From CAZBKJ01 sp964492495 (lineage in GTDB: Bacteria > Patescibacteriota > Microgenomatia > UBA1400 > UBA12028): a DNA stretch of 11,107 nt. The DNA lies in contig CAZBKJ010000034.1 of NCBI GenBank assembly GCA_964492495.1, positions 1-11,107 of the forward strand, in the 5' to 3' direction. Shown here in pieces: positions 5,481-11,107 of the stretch; the first letter of the stretch is position 1, and each line of letters begins with the position of its first letter. The translations under genes and the position numbers were made by a program. Below the pieces are notes generated by a model, which worked only from the letters and a program-made list of their open reading frames with translations, had not been told where the DNA came from and did not search any database.

Positions 5481-6134
5481 CTAGTCTATCGAGTCGTTTA
5501 TTTTGCCGCTCATTTTCATTACTGACAGAACTTGAGGTAGTACCTGCTGAAATATTTTCTTGTGACCTTGTGTGTTTGGATGTAATCCGTCTTCTACATC
5601 ATCAGGTGTGAGGCTACCTGCAACATCAATATACGCAATATTTTCTTTTTCACAAAAGTTTTTCAAAATGCTGTCATATTTGTCTATATTTTCATTGCAA
5701 TAAAAATTCGTACTTCCCCACGAAGCTGCTGTTGTTTTTTCATCAATAACTCGACTAAGACCAACAAATAGAACTGTATTGGCTATTTTTGTTGCTCGCT
5801 TGTGTAGTTCTGAGATATTTTCTGCAAATTCAGCTGTGGAGATAAAAACATCATCCTTGGTTGTGTGGTACTTTGTATCGTTGATACCGACCGCAAATAG
5901 AATGATACTTGCTTCTCGAACAAGAGCTTCTGTCTCAAAGTGTTCAAGAACACCAAATGTCGTATCTCCAGATATCCCAAGGTTATAGACAGCAACGTCA
6001 ACAAACTCACCGTTACTACCTAGTATAGTATTGCCGTGTTCTTGAAAGTGATTGCGAAGATGTGTCACCCAACCACCTTTTGTATAGTCACAAGCGCCCC
6101 AGGTGATGCTATCGCCAAATACACAAATATTCAT
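5481..6134 (-). CDS. SGNH/GDSL-family hydrolase, cytosolic
   Basis: This 217-aa protein shows all SGNH-hydrolase blocks: GDSIT (7-11, nucleophile S9) in block I, NLGISGDT (51-58, G56 region) in block II, GIND (83-86, N85) in block III and DGLHPN (182-187, catalytic D182 and H185) in block V. Such enzymes are esterases, lipases or acyl/acetyl hydrolases; the substrate cannot be read from sequence. There is no signal peptide and the catalytic block starts at residue 7, so it is probably cytosolic. Length is normal for single-domain members. It lies between secA (160 nt upstream) and rarA (60 nt downstream), all on the minus strand. There is no Shine-Dalgarno before the ATG at 6134. A minus-strand TTTACA lies upstream, but no well-spaced -10 follows it, so I do not call a promoter. 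Confidence 0.9.
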   Translation of the reverse strand: MNICVFGDSITWGACDYTKGGWVTHLRNHFQEHGNTILGSNGEFVDVAVYNLGISGDTTFGVLEHFETEALVREASIILFAVGINDTKYHTTKDDVFISTAEFAENISELHKRATKIANTVLFVGLSRVIDEKTTAASWGSTNFYCNENIDKYDSILKNFCEKENIAYIDVAGSLTPDDVEDGLHPNTQGHKKIFQQVLPQVLSVMKMSGKINDSID

Positions 6135-6294
6135 ATGGCATTTTTGTTCATACTACACTGAATACATTGTAAAAAGTTTAGCACCTTCCTCTTGTGGTTT
6201 ACACCCGCTTTCGCGCAGCCACAGAAAGTTTAGTGGAACAAGTTATTTTCCATGGCACCTGCTTAGCAGTATCACGGTATTTTTATGGAATTAT
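6135..6294. other. Intergenic spacer with weak hairpins, no gene
   Basis: I see no coding frame, tRNA or known RNA here. It holds two imperfect structures: TGTGG (6193-6197) with CCACA (6219-6223) enclosing CGC-TTTC-GCG (6206-6215), and CTGC-TTA-GCAG (6259-6269). The secA 3' hairpin described next also reaches into it. Confidence 0.4.
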
Positions 6295-6307
6295 TTATTT
6301 ACCGTGA
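6272..6307 (-). other. Hairpin spanning the secA stop codon
   Basis: TCACGGTA (6272-6279) and TACCGTGA (6300-6307) form a perfect 8-bp stem with a 20-nt A/T-rich loop that contains the secA TAA (6295-6297). One arm encodes the end of SecA. No T-run follows on the minus strand, so it is not a standard intrinsic terminator; it could protect the 3' end of the mRNA or act as an atypical terminator. Confidence 0.5.
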
Positions 6308-9105
6308 CACTTCTTGAATTTTTTGCCACTTCCGCAGGGACATGGATCATTGCGACCAATTTTTGCTTGAGCGATCCCTGGATTTACTTGTTTGTCGTCA
6401 TCTTTTACTCCCGCGAGTGCTGCTGCAAGATCACTTGTCGTGCCTTTGGTTGAGACTGGTTTGTTTTTTTGTCCGGCATTTCCACCAGAGAATGTTTGCG
6501 AGGCGACTGCAGATCCAATCGTGACTGTGTCATGTTTGGTGATCATTCCTTTTGGCGCGACGACCATTGGGGTTGGAGATGCACTTCCCATGTGCACACG
6601 GAAAATCTTTTTCGCAATAGTGCTGTCGATGGTGAGAATCAGTTTTTCAAACATCTCGTATGCTTCCTTCTTGTATGCACTCTGACTTGCCTGCTTATCT
6701 CCACGAAGCCAGATACCTTCACGCAGGTTTTCCATTGCATCCAAGTGATCCATCCAGTGTTCATCAATGGTTTGCAGGATCGTAAAGCTTTCAATGTCTC
6801 GCATCACTGCTTTTCCGACGACTTCTTCACGCTGGTCATAGGTAGTGTGAGCAATATTTTGCAGGACCTCAATGAGTTCACCTGTCTCTTTGGATGAAAG
6901 CAATTGGGTTCGCAGTTCTGTTTGGGATGCATCATCAAATGGAATAATCGTGATAAATTCTTTGACGATTGCGTCAATTTCATCATCCGTAAAGTGTTCT
7001 GGTGCTCTGTTTACCACCAGATCTTGAATTTCTTTATCAATGATCTGGAGAATTTGTTCTTTTGACTTTGGTAACTCACCTTTTTCTTCTTTATGTGGAA
7101 GACTGATAAGCTCGAGAAGTTTTTTTCTCCTTCTGTAGATCACTTCTCGCTGTTTGTTCATGACGTCATCAAGCTCAACAAGTCTTTTTCTCTGATCAAA
7201 GAAAAATCCTTCAACTTTGATCTGTGCTTGCTCGATTGCTTTGCCTACCATGCCTGCCTCGATTGGTTGATTTTCATCAATACGAAGCATGGTCATGAGT
7301 CCAGAAATTCTGTCTCCACCAAAGATACGCATGATTTCGTCTTCAAGTGAGATATAGAATCGTGATGACCCTGGATCACCTTGACGTCCTGCACGGCCAC
7401 GAAGCTGGTTATCAATACGTCGTGACTCATGTCGCTCTGTTCCCAAGATATGGAGACCTCCAGCATTCACCACTTCATTGTGGCGTTCTTCCCACTCTTT
7501 GAGTGCTTTCTTGTAGTCAGATGCCTTGGAGAAGTCTCGCAGTTCTGGTTTGGCACCACCAAGAATGATGTCGACACCACGACCGGCGATGTTGGTTGCG
7601 ACCGTGACCGCACCAGGTCGACCCGCATCTGCGATGATGAAGGCTTCTTTTTCGTGATTTTTGGCATTCAAGACCTGATATGGAATGTCTTTGTGAGAAA
7701 GAAGTTCGGCAATCACTTGGTTGATCTCGATCGAGCGTGTACCAAGAAGTACTGGTTGGCCTTTTTTGTGAATCTCTTCTACTTCATTGACGATTGCCGA
7801 GTACTTTGCTCGTGTCGTCTTGTACACGACATCCTGATGATCTTTTCGTACCACATTTCTGTGTGTAGGAATTGGAAGGACATCAATTTCGTAGATTTTG
7901 TTAAACTCTTCACTCTCCGTGAGTGCGGTTCCACTCATACCAGAAAGTTTCTCGTAGAGTCTGAAGTAGTTTTGTAGAGAAATGGTTGCGAGCGTTCGTG
8001 ACTCTTGCTGTACTTTGGCACCTTCTTTTGCTTCGATTGCCTGATGCAATCCATCAGAGTAGCGTCGTCCATACATAAGTCGACCGGTATGTTCGTCAAC
8101 GATGATGACTTCTCCATCTTTGACGATGTACTCTTTATCTCTCTTAAAGAGTGTCATTGCTTTCAAAGCCGCTTCGATGTGATGAATGGTATCAAAACTT
8201 TCTTCGTATAAGTTCTGTACATTGAGTTTTTTCTCGACGCGTTTGATTCCAAGGTCGGTAAGCACCACAGATCGCATTTTTTCATCGACTTTGTAGTCAC
8301 TCTCTATTACAAGTGACGTCACAAGCTTTGCAAAATCAAAGTATTTGCTCGTTGGTTCCGAGTCAGGGGCAGAAATGATCAGTGGGGTTCGGGCTTCGTC
8401 AATCAAAATAGAGTCCGCTTCATCAACGATGGCAAAGTGATGTCCACGTTGCACCATGTCGGTGAGGCGTTGTGCCATGTTGTCACGCAGGTAATCAAAT
8501 CCAAATTCATTGTTGGTTCCGTACGTCACGTCAGCTCCGTAGGCATCTTTTCGGGGAACTGATCGGAAGTGCTCAAGACGATCATCACCTTTTTCTTCAC
8601 CACGATAGTCAGGATCATAGATATATGACTTGTCATGAATGATGACTGCAGAGGAAACGCCCAACAGATGATAGATTGGTCCCATCCACCCCGCACCAAG
8701 TTGCGCGAGATAATCATTGACCGTTACTAGGTGTGCACCCTTGCCAGTGAGGGAGTTGAGATATAAAGGAAGTGTGGCAGAAAGGGTTTTGCCCTCACCT
8801 GTTTTTTGTTCGGCGATTTTTCCTTCATGAAACGCAATACCAGCCATCAGCTGGACATCGTAGTGCTCCATTCCGAGTGTTCTCTTTGCAGCTTCACGAA
8901 CCAGTGCAAAACTTTCAGGCAACACATCATCGAGCGTTTCACCTTTTTCCAAACGTTTTTTGAGTTTCTGTGTAAGATCGGGGAATTTCTCATCAGGGAC
9001 TTTTTCCAGTTTTGCTTGTGCAGCATGAACTTGTTCGATGATTTTTTTATATCGATCAAGGGTTGCACCTTGTGGGTTAAAAAACTTGGAAAAAAGTTTG
9101 ATCAT
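6295..9105 (-). CDS. secA: Preprotein translocase ATPase SecA
   Basis: SecA is the ATP-driven motor that pushes preproteins through SecYEG at the membrane. The 936-aa product has Walker A KTGEGKT (101-107), the DEAD-type box VDEADSILIDEARTP (227-241), the preprotein cross-linking region (about 230-375), then NBD2 with TVATNIAGRGVD (501-512) and QLRGRAGRQGDPGS (567-580). Helical scaffold and wing domains follow. A low-complexity Ser/Thr/Gly/Lys linker leads to a C-terminal zinc-binding SEC-C motif with C922, C924, C933 and H934. A segment at about 158-175 (YIYDPDYRGEEKGDDRLEHF) is longer than in Escherichia coli SecA; I believe similar inserts occur in other lineages. I chose ATG 9105 because MIKLFSKFFNPQ matches the usual SecA N-terminus; the frame is open to 9228 but that extension is intergenic in character. 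An extended -10 lies about 30 nt upstream. No strong Shine-Dalgarno is seen. Confidence 0.98.
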   Translation of the reverse strand: MIKLFSKFFNPQGATLDRYKKIIEQVHAAQAKLEKVPDEKFPDLTQKLKKRLEKGETLDDVLPESFALVREAAKRTLGMEHYDVQLMAGIAFHEGKIAEQKTGEGKTLSATLPLYLNSLTGKGAHLVTVNDYLAQLGAGWMGPIYHLLGVSSAVIIHDKSYIYDPDYRGEEKGDDRLEHFRSVPRKDAYGADVTYGTNNEFGFDYLRDNMAQRLTDMVQRGHHFAIVDEADSILIDEARTPLIISAPDSEPTSKYFDFAKLVTSLVIESDYKVDEKMRSVVLTDLGIKRVEKKLNVQNLYEESFDTIHHIEAALKAMTLFKRDKEYIVKDGEVIIVDEHTGRLMYGRRYSDGLHQAIEAKEGAKVQQESRTLATISLQNYFRLYEKLSGMSGTALTESEEFNKIYEIDVLPIPTHRNVVRKDHQDVVYKTTRAKYSAIVNEVEEIHKKGQPVLLGTRSIEINQVIAELLSHKDIPYQVLNAKNHEKEAFIIADAGRPGAVTVATNIAGRGVDIILGGAKPELRDFSKASDYKKALKEWEERHNEVVNAGGLHILGTERHESRRIDNQLRGRAGRQGDPGSSRFYISLEDEIMRIFGGDRISGLMTMLRIDENQPIEAGMVGKAIEQAQIKVEGFFFDQRKRLVELDDVMNKQREVIYRRRKKLLELISLPHKEEKGELPKSKEQILQIIDKEIQDLVVNRAPEHFTDDEIDAIVKEFITIIPFDDASQTELRTQLLSSKETGELIEVLQNIAHTTYDQREEVVGKAVMRDIESFTILQTIDEHWMDHLDAMENLREGIWLRGDKQASQSAYKKEAYEMFEKLILTIDSTIAKKIFRVHMGSASPTPMVVAPKGMITKHDTVTIGSAVASQTFSGGNAGQKNKPVSTKGTTSDLAAALAGVKDDDKQVNPGIAQAKIGRNDPCPCGSGKKFKKCHGK

Positions 9106-9136
9106 AAAGTATTCTTTTCTACCTATAGAAAGGCTA

Positions 9137-9145
9137 ATTGTAGCA
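9137..9145 (-). promoter_or_regulatory. Extended -10 promoter (TGCTACAAT) of secA
   Basis: On the minus strand TG-C-TACAAT matches TGnTATAAT with one mismatch, 31 nt before the secA ATG, predicting a leader of about 25 nt. There is no clear -35. Confidence 0.5.
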
Positions 9146-9189
9146 GAAAAAACCAATTTTTTAAGAGATAGTCGTGACGTATTTACAAG

Positions 9190-9198
9190 TGTGATATT
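9190..9198 (+). promoter_or_regulatory. Possible extended -10 (TGTGATATT) for the gene at 9221
   Basis: TG-T-GATATT has the TG extension but only four of six -10 matches. It would give a leader of about 16 nt that still includes the Shine-Dalgarno. It lies back to back with the secA promoter in a 115-nt divergent spacer. Confidence 0.3.
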
Positions 9199-9210
9199 TT
9201 TCCAAAAATA

Positions 9211-9216
9211 AAGGAG
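9211..9216 (+). promoter_or_regulatory. Shine-Dalgarno for the gene at 9221
   Basis: AAGGAG is followed by ATAT and the ATG at 9221. The match is strong and the spacing is short but workable. Confidence 0.85.
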
Positions 9217-9220
9217 ATAT

Positions 9221-9496
9221 ATGAACAATAAATACGAGTATGAGTTAATACCGCAGGGCGGTACGTTGTATGCAGTATATGGAAACTATTTTCAACTTGA
9301 CTTAGGAGCTATTACTCCTGAAGCTCTGTCGGACTATGATAAACGAGCGGTAGAAGCATTGCAGTTTGTTCAGGCTCAAGAGGCACTGATGCTAACTGGC
9401 GAAGTCTTGATTGGTGAAGATTGGTATGCCTGGGCGTTTATTCCAAAATATCCAGATGAAAATTCGCATCCACGTCTGATGAGAGCAAGGATCTAA
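9221..9496 (+). CDS. Hypothetical protein, 91 aa
   Basis: A clean ATG with AAGGAG four bases upstream opens a 91-aa frame ending in TAA, followed 15 nt later by an intrinsic terminator. The gene is therefore a self-contained single transcription unit, which strongly supports it being real. The product is acidic to neutral and aromatic-rich, with beta-strand-like stretches at both ends (TLYAVYGNYFQLDLG near the start, EDWYAWAFIPKYP near the end) around a helix (about residues 35-58, DKRAVEALQFVQAQEALML). There is no membrane span, signal peptide or cysteine. I do not recognise a family. It is divergent from secA and convergent with the lysine-rich protein gene; neither position indicates its function. 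Confidence 0.8.
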   Translation: MNNKYEYELIPQGGTLYAVYGNYFQLDLGAITPEALSDYDKRAVEALQFVQAQEALMLTGEVLIGEDWYAWAFIPKYPDENSHPRLMRARI

Positions 9497-9511
9497 AGTT
9501 GTTGATAGCAA

Positions 9512-9551
9512 AATGGCCAATCCTGCTTGCGCAAAACTGGCCATTCTTTTT
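9512..9551 (+). terminator. Rho-independent terminator
   Basis: AATGGCCA (9512-9519) and TGGCCATT (9538-9545) form a perfect 8-bp stem, with a smaller palindrome TTGCGCAA (9527-9534) in the loop, followed by C and five T residues (9547-9551). It ends the gene at 9221. On the minus strand the same stem is followed by only four T residues, so it may also slow transcription leaving the basic protein gene. Confidence 0.85.
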
Positions 9552-9572
9552 ATACGTACAAAAAGAGTAAAT

Positions 9573-9695
9573 TTACCGACGAGCTGTAGCTCTCTTCTTT
9601 GTTGCTTTCTTTTTTACAGTTTTCTTCACTGTTTTCTTAACGGTTTTCTTTACTGCTTTTTTCTTTGTTACGGCTTTCTTTTTCTTAACTGGCAT
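9573..9695 (-). CDS. Lysine-rich histone-tail-like micro-protein, 40 aa
   Basis: From ATG 9695 the product has 40 residues made of only seven amino-acid types (M, P, V, K, A, T, R): 18 Lys and 3 Arg, with no acidic residue. Its core is VKKT repeated three times, as in the C-terminal tails of histone H1 and of bacterial H1-like or HU-tail proteins. Nucleic-acid binding and nucleoid compaction are the likely roles (inference). In the three repeats Thr uses ACC, ACA and ACT and Val uses GTT, GTG and GTA, so the peptide rather than the DNA repeat appears conserved. The start is fixed by AAGGCGGTGA 8 nt upstream; an ATG at 9755 in the same frame would add 20 dissimilar residues and lacks a Shine-Dalgarno. 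An extended -10 lies further upstream, giving a leader of about 55 nt. It is downstream of serS but separately promoted. Confidence 0.75.
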   Translation of the reverse strand: MPVKKKKAVTKKKAVKKTVKKTVKKTVKKKATKKRATARR

Positions 9696-9703
9696 AGATG
9701 TTT

Positions 9704-9713
9704 TCACCGCCTT
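9704..9713 (-). promoter_or_regulatory. Near-perfect Shine-Dalgarno deciding the basic protein start
   Basis: The minus strand reads AAGGCGGTGA, nine of ten bases complementary to the 16S anti-Shine-Dalgarno, ending 8 nt before ATG 9695. It selects this ATG over the one at 9755. Confidence 0.7.
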
Positions 9714-9757
9714 TCTTTTTTTGTTCTGTACAGTTTTAGTGCACAGAAAAAACATTA

Positions 9758-9766
9758 CTTATACCA
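9758..9766 (-). promoter_or_regulatory. Extended -10 promoter (TGGTATAAG) of the basic protein gene
   Basis: On the minus strand TG-G-TATAAG matches TGnTATAAT except for the last base. Transcription would begin near 9751, about 55 nt before the ATG. There is no clear -35. Confidence 0.45.
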
Positions 9767-9810
9767 GTTAAGATAAATTGCGACACCATGTCAATAGGAA
9801 GAATGTTTGT

Positions 9811-9839
9811 AGAAGAAAAGAAAATAGTTTTTCTATTTT
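9811..9839 (-). terminator. A/T-rich hairpin at the serS stop, possible terminator
   Basis: AAAATAG (9821-9827) and CTATTTT (9833-9839) pair around a 5-nt loop, the second arm including the serS stop. On the minus strand the stem runs into a pyrimidine-rich CTTTTCTTCT tract. The stem has one G-C pair only, so this would be a weak terminator. Confidence 0.35.
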
Positions 9840-11107
9840 TCTTCGCTTCGTGTAATTGTTTTTTTCCCAACAAATGCTTGCAGAACTTCTGGAACTTGTA
9901 TCGACCCATCTTCTTGTTGATAGTTTTCTATCACACCAGCAAGAAGTCTTGGTGTTGCTGCAACTGTATTGTTGAGGGTGTACACATGTTTGATTGTGCC
10001 ATCGCTTGCTTTGTAGCGCATATTCAGTCGTCGTGATTGAAAGTCATTAAAATAACTTGCACTGTGTGTCTCACGAAATGCACCTTGTCCAGGAAACCAT
10101 GTCTCAATGTCATATTTTTTTCGCTGTCCTGCACCCATGTCACCGGTACACATGGAAAGTACCTGATAGTGAAGTCCAAGCTTTGAAAGTAATTCTTCTG
10201 AAAATGCCACCATTTTTTCATGCCACTCTCGTGTGACTTCTTCATCGGCGACCGTCAGCACGACTTGTTCGACTTTGGTAAATTGATGCACGCGGAAAAA
10301 TCCTTTGGTGTCTTTGCCGTAACTGCCTACTTCTCTTCTAAAACATGGCGAGATCCCCACCATCTTGATTGGGAGGTCTTTTTCAGAAAGCACTGTATTT
10401 TGATGATATGCAGTCAGTGACACTTCAGAGGTACCGATGAGGCCTTGTCCATCTTGGGTTGTGTAGTGATCCTCAATGCCCCATGGAAAGTACCCGGTTC
10501 CCCAGAGTGCTTCTTTATTCACCATCCAAGGAACAGTCATGGGAGTAAATCCTTTTTGCACCATGAGTGTGAGTGCGAAGTGATGGAGAGCCATTTCAAG
10601 CATAATGAGATCACCTTTGAGAATATATGCACGACGTCCGCCGATCGCAACGGCTTTCTCACTGTCATACATTCCCAAGTTTTCTGCAAGTTCGTGATGC
10701 TGGAGTGGTGTAAATGAAAAGGTTGGCTTCTCTCCGACTGTGCGTACGACTACATTTCCACTTTCATCTTTTCCAACAGGAGTGTCAGATGATGCTGGAT
10801 TTGGAATCTGTAGCATGAGAGTTCGAAACTCTTCTTCAATTGTTTTGAGTTCTGGTTCAACAGCAGAGAGTTCTTCTTTCAATTTCTTTCCTGTGGCAAT
10901 TTCTTCTTCTGTTGGCTTGCGTCCTTTGATTCCTGAACTATGTTCATTTGCTTTTTTGCGGATCTCTTCCACAGTAGCGATGAGTGAGCGTCGTTTTTCA
11001 TCAACAGAAAGTAAAGAATCAACAAGTGTTGGATCCATTTGCTTTTCTGCGACAGCTTTTTTAGAGGCTGCAATCAAAGCAGGCGCTATGGATGTTTCTG
11101 GAGATGA
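9833..11107 (-). CDS. serS: Seryl-tRNA synthetase (5' end outside window)
   Basis: This class II synthetase charges tRNA-Ser with serine in the cytosol. The frame is open to the right edge, giving 424 visible residues; the family usually has 420-430, so only roughly the first dozen are missing. A TTG at 11077 is unlikely to be the true start because it would remove part of the N-terminal tRNA-binding helical arm. That arm is visible (DPTLVDSLLSVDEKRRSLIA, then the coiled coil to about ELKTIEEEFRTL). Next come the TSEVSLTAYH serine-pocket region, motif 2 (SPCFRREVGSYGKDTKGFFR, then HQFTKVEQ), the AFRETHSASYFNDFQSRR segment, and motif 3 ending RLLAGVIENYQQEDGSIQVP. Motif 3 is preceded by LNNTVAATPR where many bacteria have LNGSGLAVGR, a variant version. 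The gene ends in TAG beside a weak A/T hairpin. Confidence 0.97.
   Translation of the reverse strand, partial: SSPETSIAPALIAASKKAVAEKQMDPTLVDSLLSVDEKRRSLIATVEEIRKKANEHSSGIKGRKPTEEEIATGKKLKEELSAVEPELKTIEEEFRTLMLQIPNPASSDTPVGKDESGNVVVRTVGEKPTFSFTPLQHHELAENLGMYDSEKAVAIGGRRAYILKGDLIMLEMALHHFALTLMVQKGFTPMTVPWMVNKEALWGTGYFPWGIEDHYTTQDGQGLIGTSEVSLTAYHQNTVLSEKDLPIKMVGISPCFRREVGSYGKDTKGFFRVHQFTKVEQVVLTVADEEVTREWHEKMVAFSEELLSKLGLHYQVLSMCTGDMGAGQRKKYDIETWFPGQGAFRETHSASYFNDFQSRRLNMRYKASDGTIKHVYTLNNTVAATPRLLAGVIENYQQEDGSIQVPEVLQAFVGKKTITRSEEK

Noticed and set aside
6135..6294. Possible small RNA or tRNA downstream of secA
   Set aside because: Only short imperfect hairpins are present; there is no cloverleaf, CCA end or recognisable RNA core.
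9106..9228. 41-residue N-terminal extension of SecA
   Set aside because: The SecA family N-terminus matches from MIKLFSKFF at 9105; the upstream stretch is A/T-rich, contains the promoter region and overlaps the divergent gene start.
9696..9755. Longer form of the lysine-rich protein from the ATG at 9755
   Set aside because: The near-perfect Shine-Dalgarno lies inside this extension and points to ATG 9695, and the extra residues do not share the repeat composition.

Overview
The window is bacterial and most likely comes from the Candidate Phyla Radiation (Patescibacteria). This placement is an inference from the look of the conserved proteins (SecA, seryl-tRNA synthetase, RarA), the many short orphan genes, and genes that often lack a Shine-Dalgarno sequence. 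I cannot place it to a class. TGA works as a normal stop here: the conserved genes contain no in-frame TGA and two other genes end on it, which argues against the code-25 lineages (Gracilibacteria, Absconditabacteria).

Layout. Positions 2-742 (+) hold two unrecognised small genes, the first cut by the left edge. Positions 743-1035 are a repeat-rich spacer: a perfect palindrome of the form ATTCCC-N8-GGGAAT followed by a T-run, a pair of mutually exclusive hairpins, and an irregular heptanucleotide array. Positions 1036-3869 (+) hold three tightly packed genes for membrane-anchored, outward-facing proteins: a phosphodiester glycosidase (NAGPA/DUF2233 family) on a coiled-coil stalk, a DUF4349 protein, and a single-pass protein of unknown family. 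A small orphan gene (about 3910-4233, +) follows and meets rarA tail to tail, with overlapping stop codons. On the minus strand lie rarA/mgsA (4230-5420), an SGNH/GDSL hydrolase (5481-6134) and secA (6295-9105). A small orphan gene (9221-9496, +) diverges from secA and ends at a clear intrinsic terminator. Beyond it on the minus strand are a 40-residue, extremely lysine-rich, histone-tail-like protein (9573-9695) and serS (9833 to the right edge, lacking only its first residues).

How the genes relate. secA, serS and rarA are housekeeping genes for protein export, translation and replication-fork maintenance. The basic micro-protein may act on the nucleoid. The three-gene plus-strand cluster looks like a cell-surface module, and SecA would be the motor exporting its domains. 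Several starts lack a Shine-Dalgarno but have an extended -10 box (TGnTAnnnT or close to it) nearby; at rarA and the DUF4349 gene the box is 7-9 nt from the start codon, pointing to leaderless or nearly leaderless transcripts. Other starts (413, about 3910, 9221, 9695) have good Shine-Dalgarno sequences.

I see no complete novel defence or mobile system. The most interesting items are the heptanucleotide repeats, one intergenic and one in frame inside rarA; the lysine-rich micro-protein with synonymously diverged repeats; the surface-protein cluster; and the hairpin across the secA stop codon.
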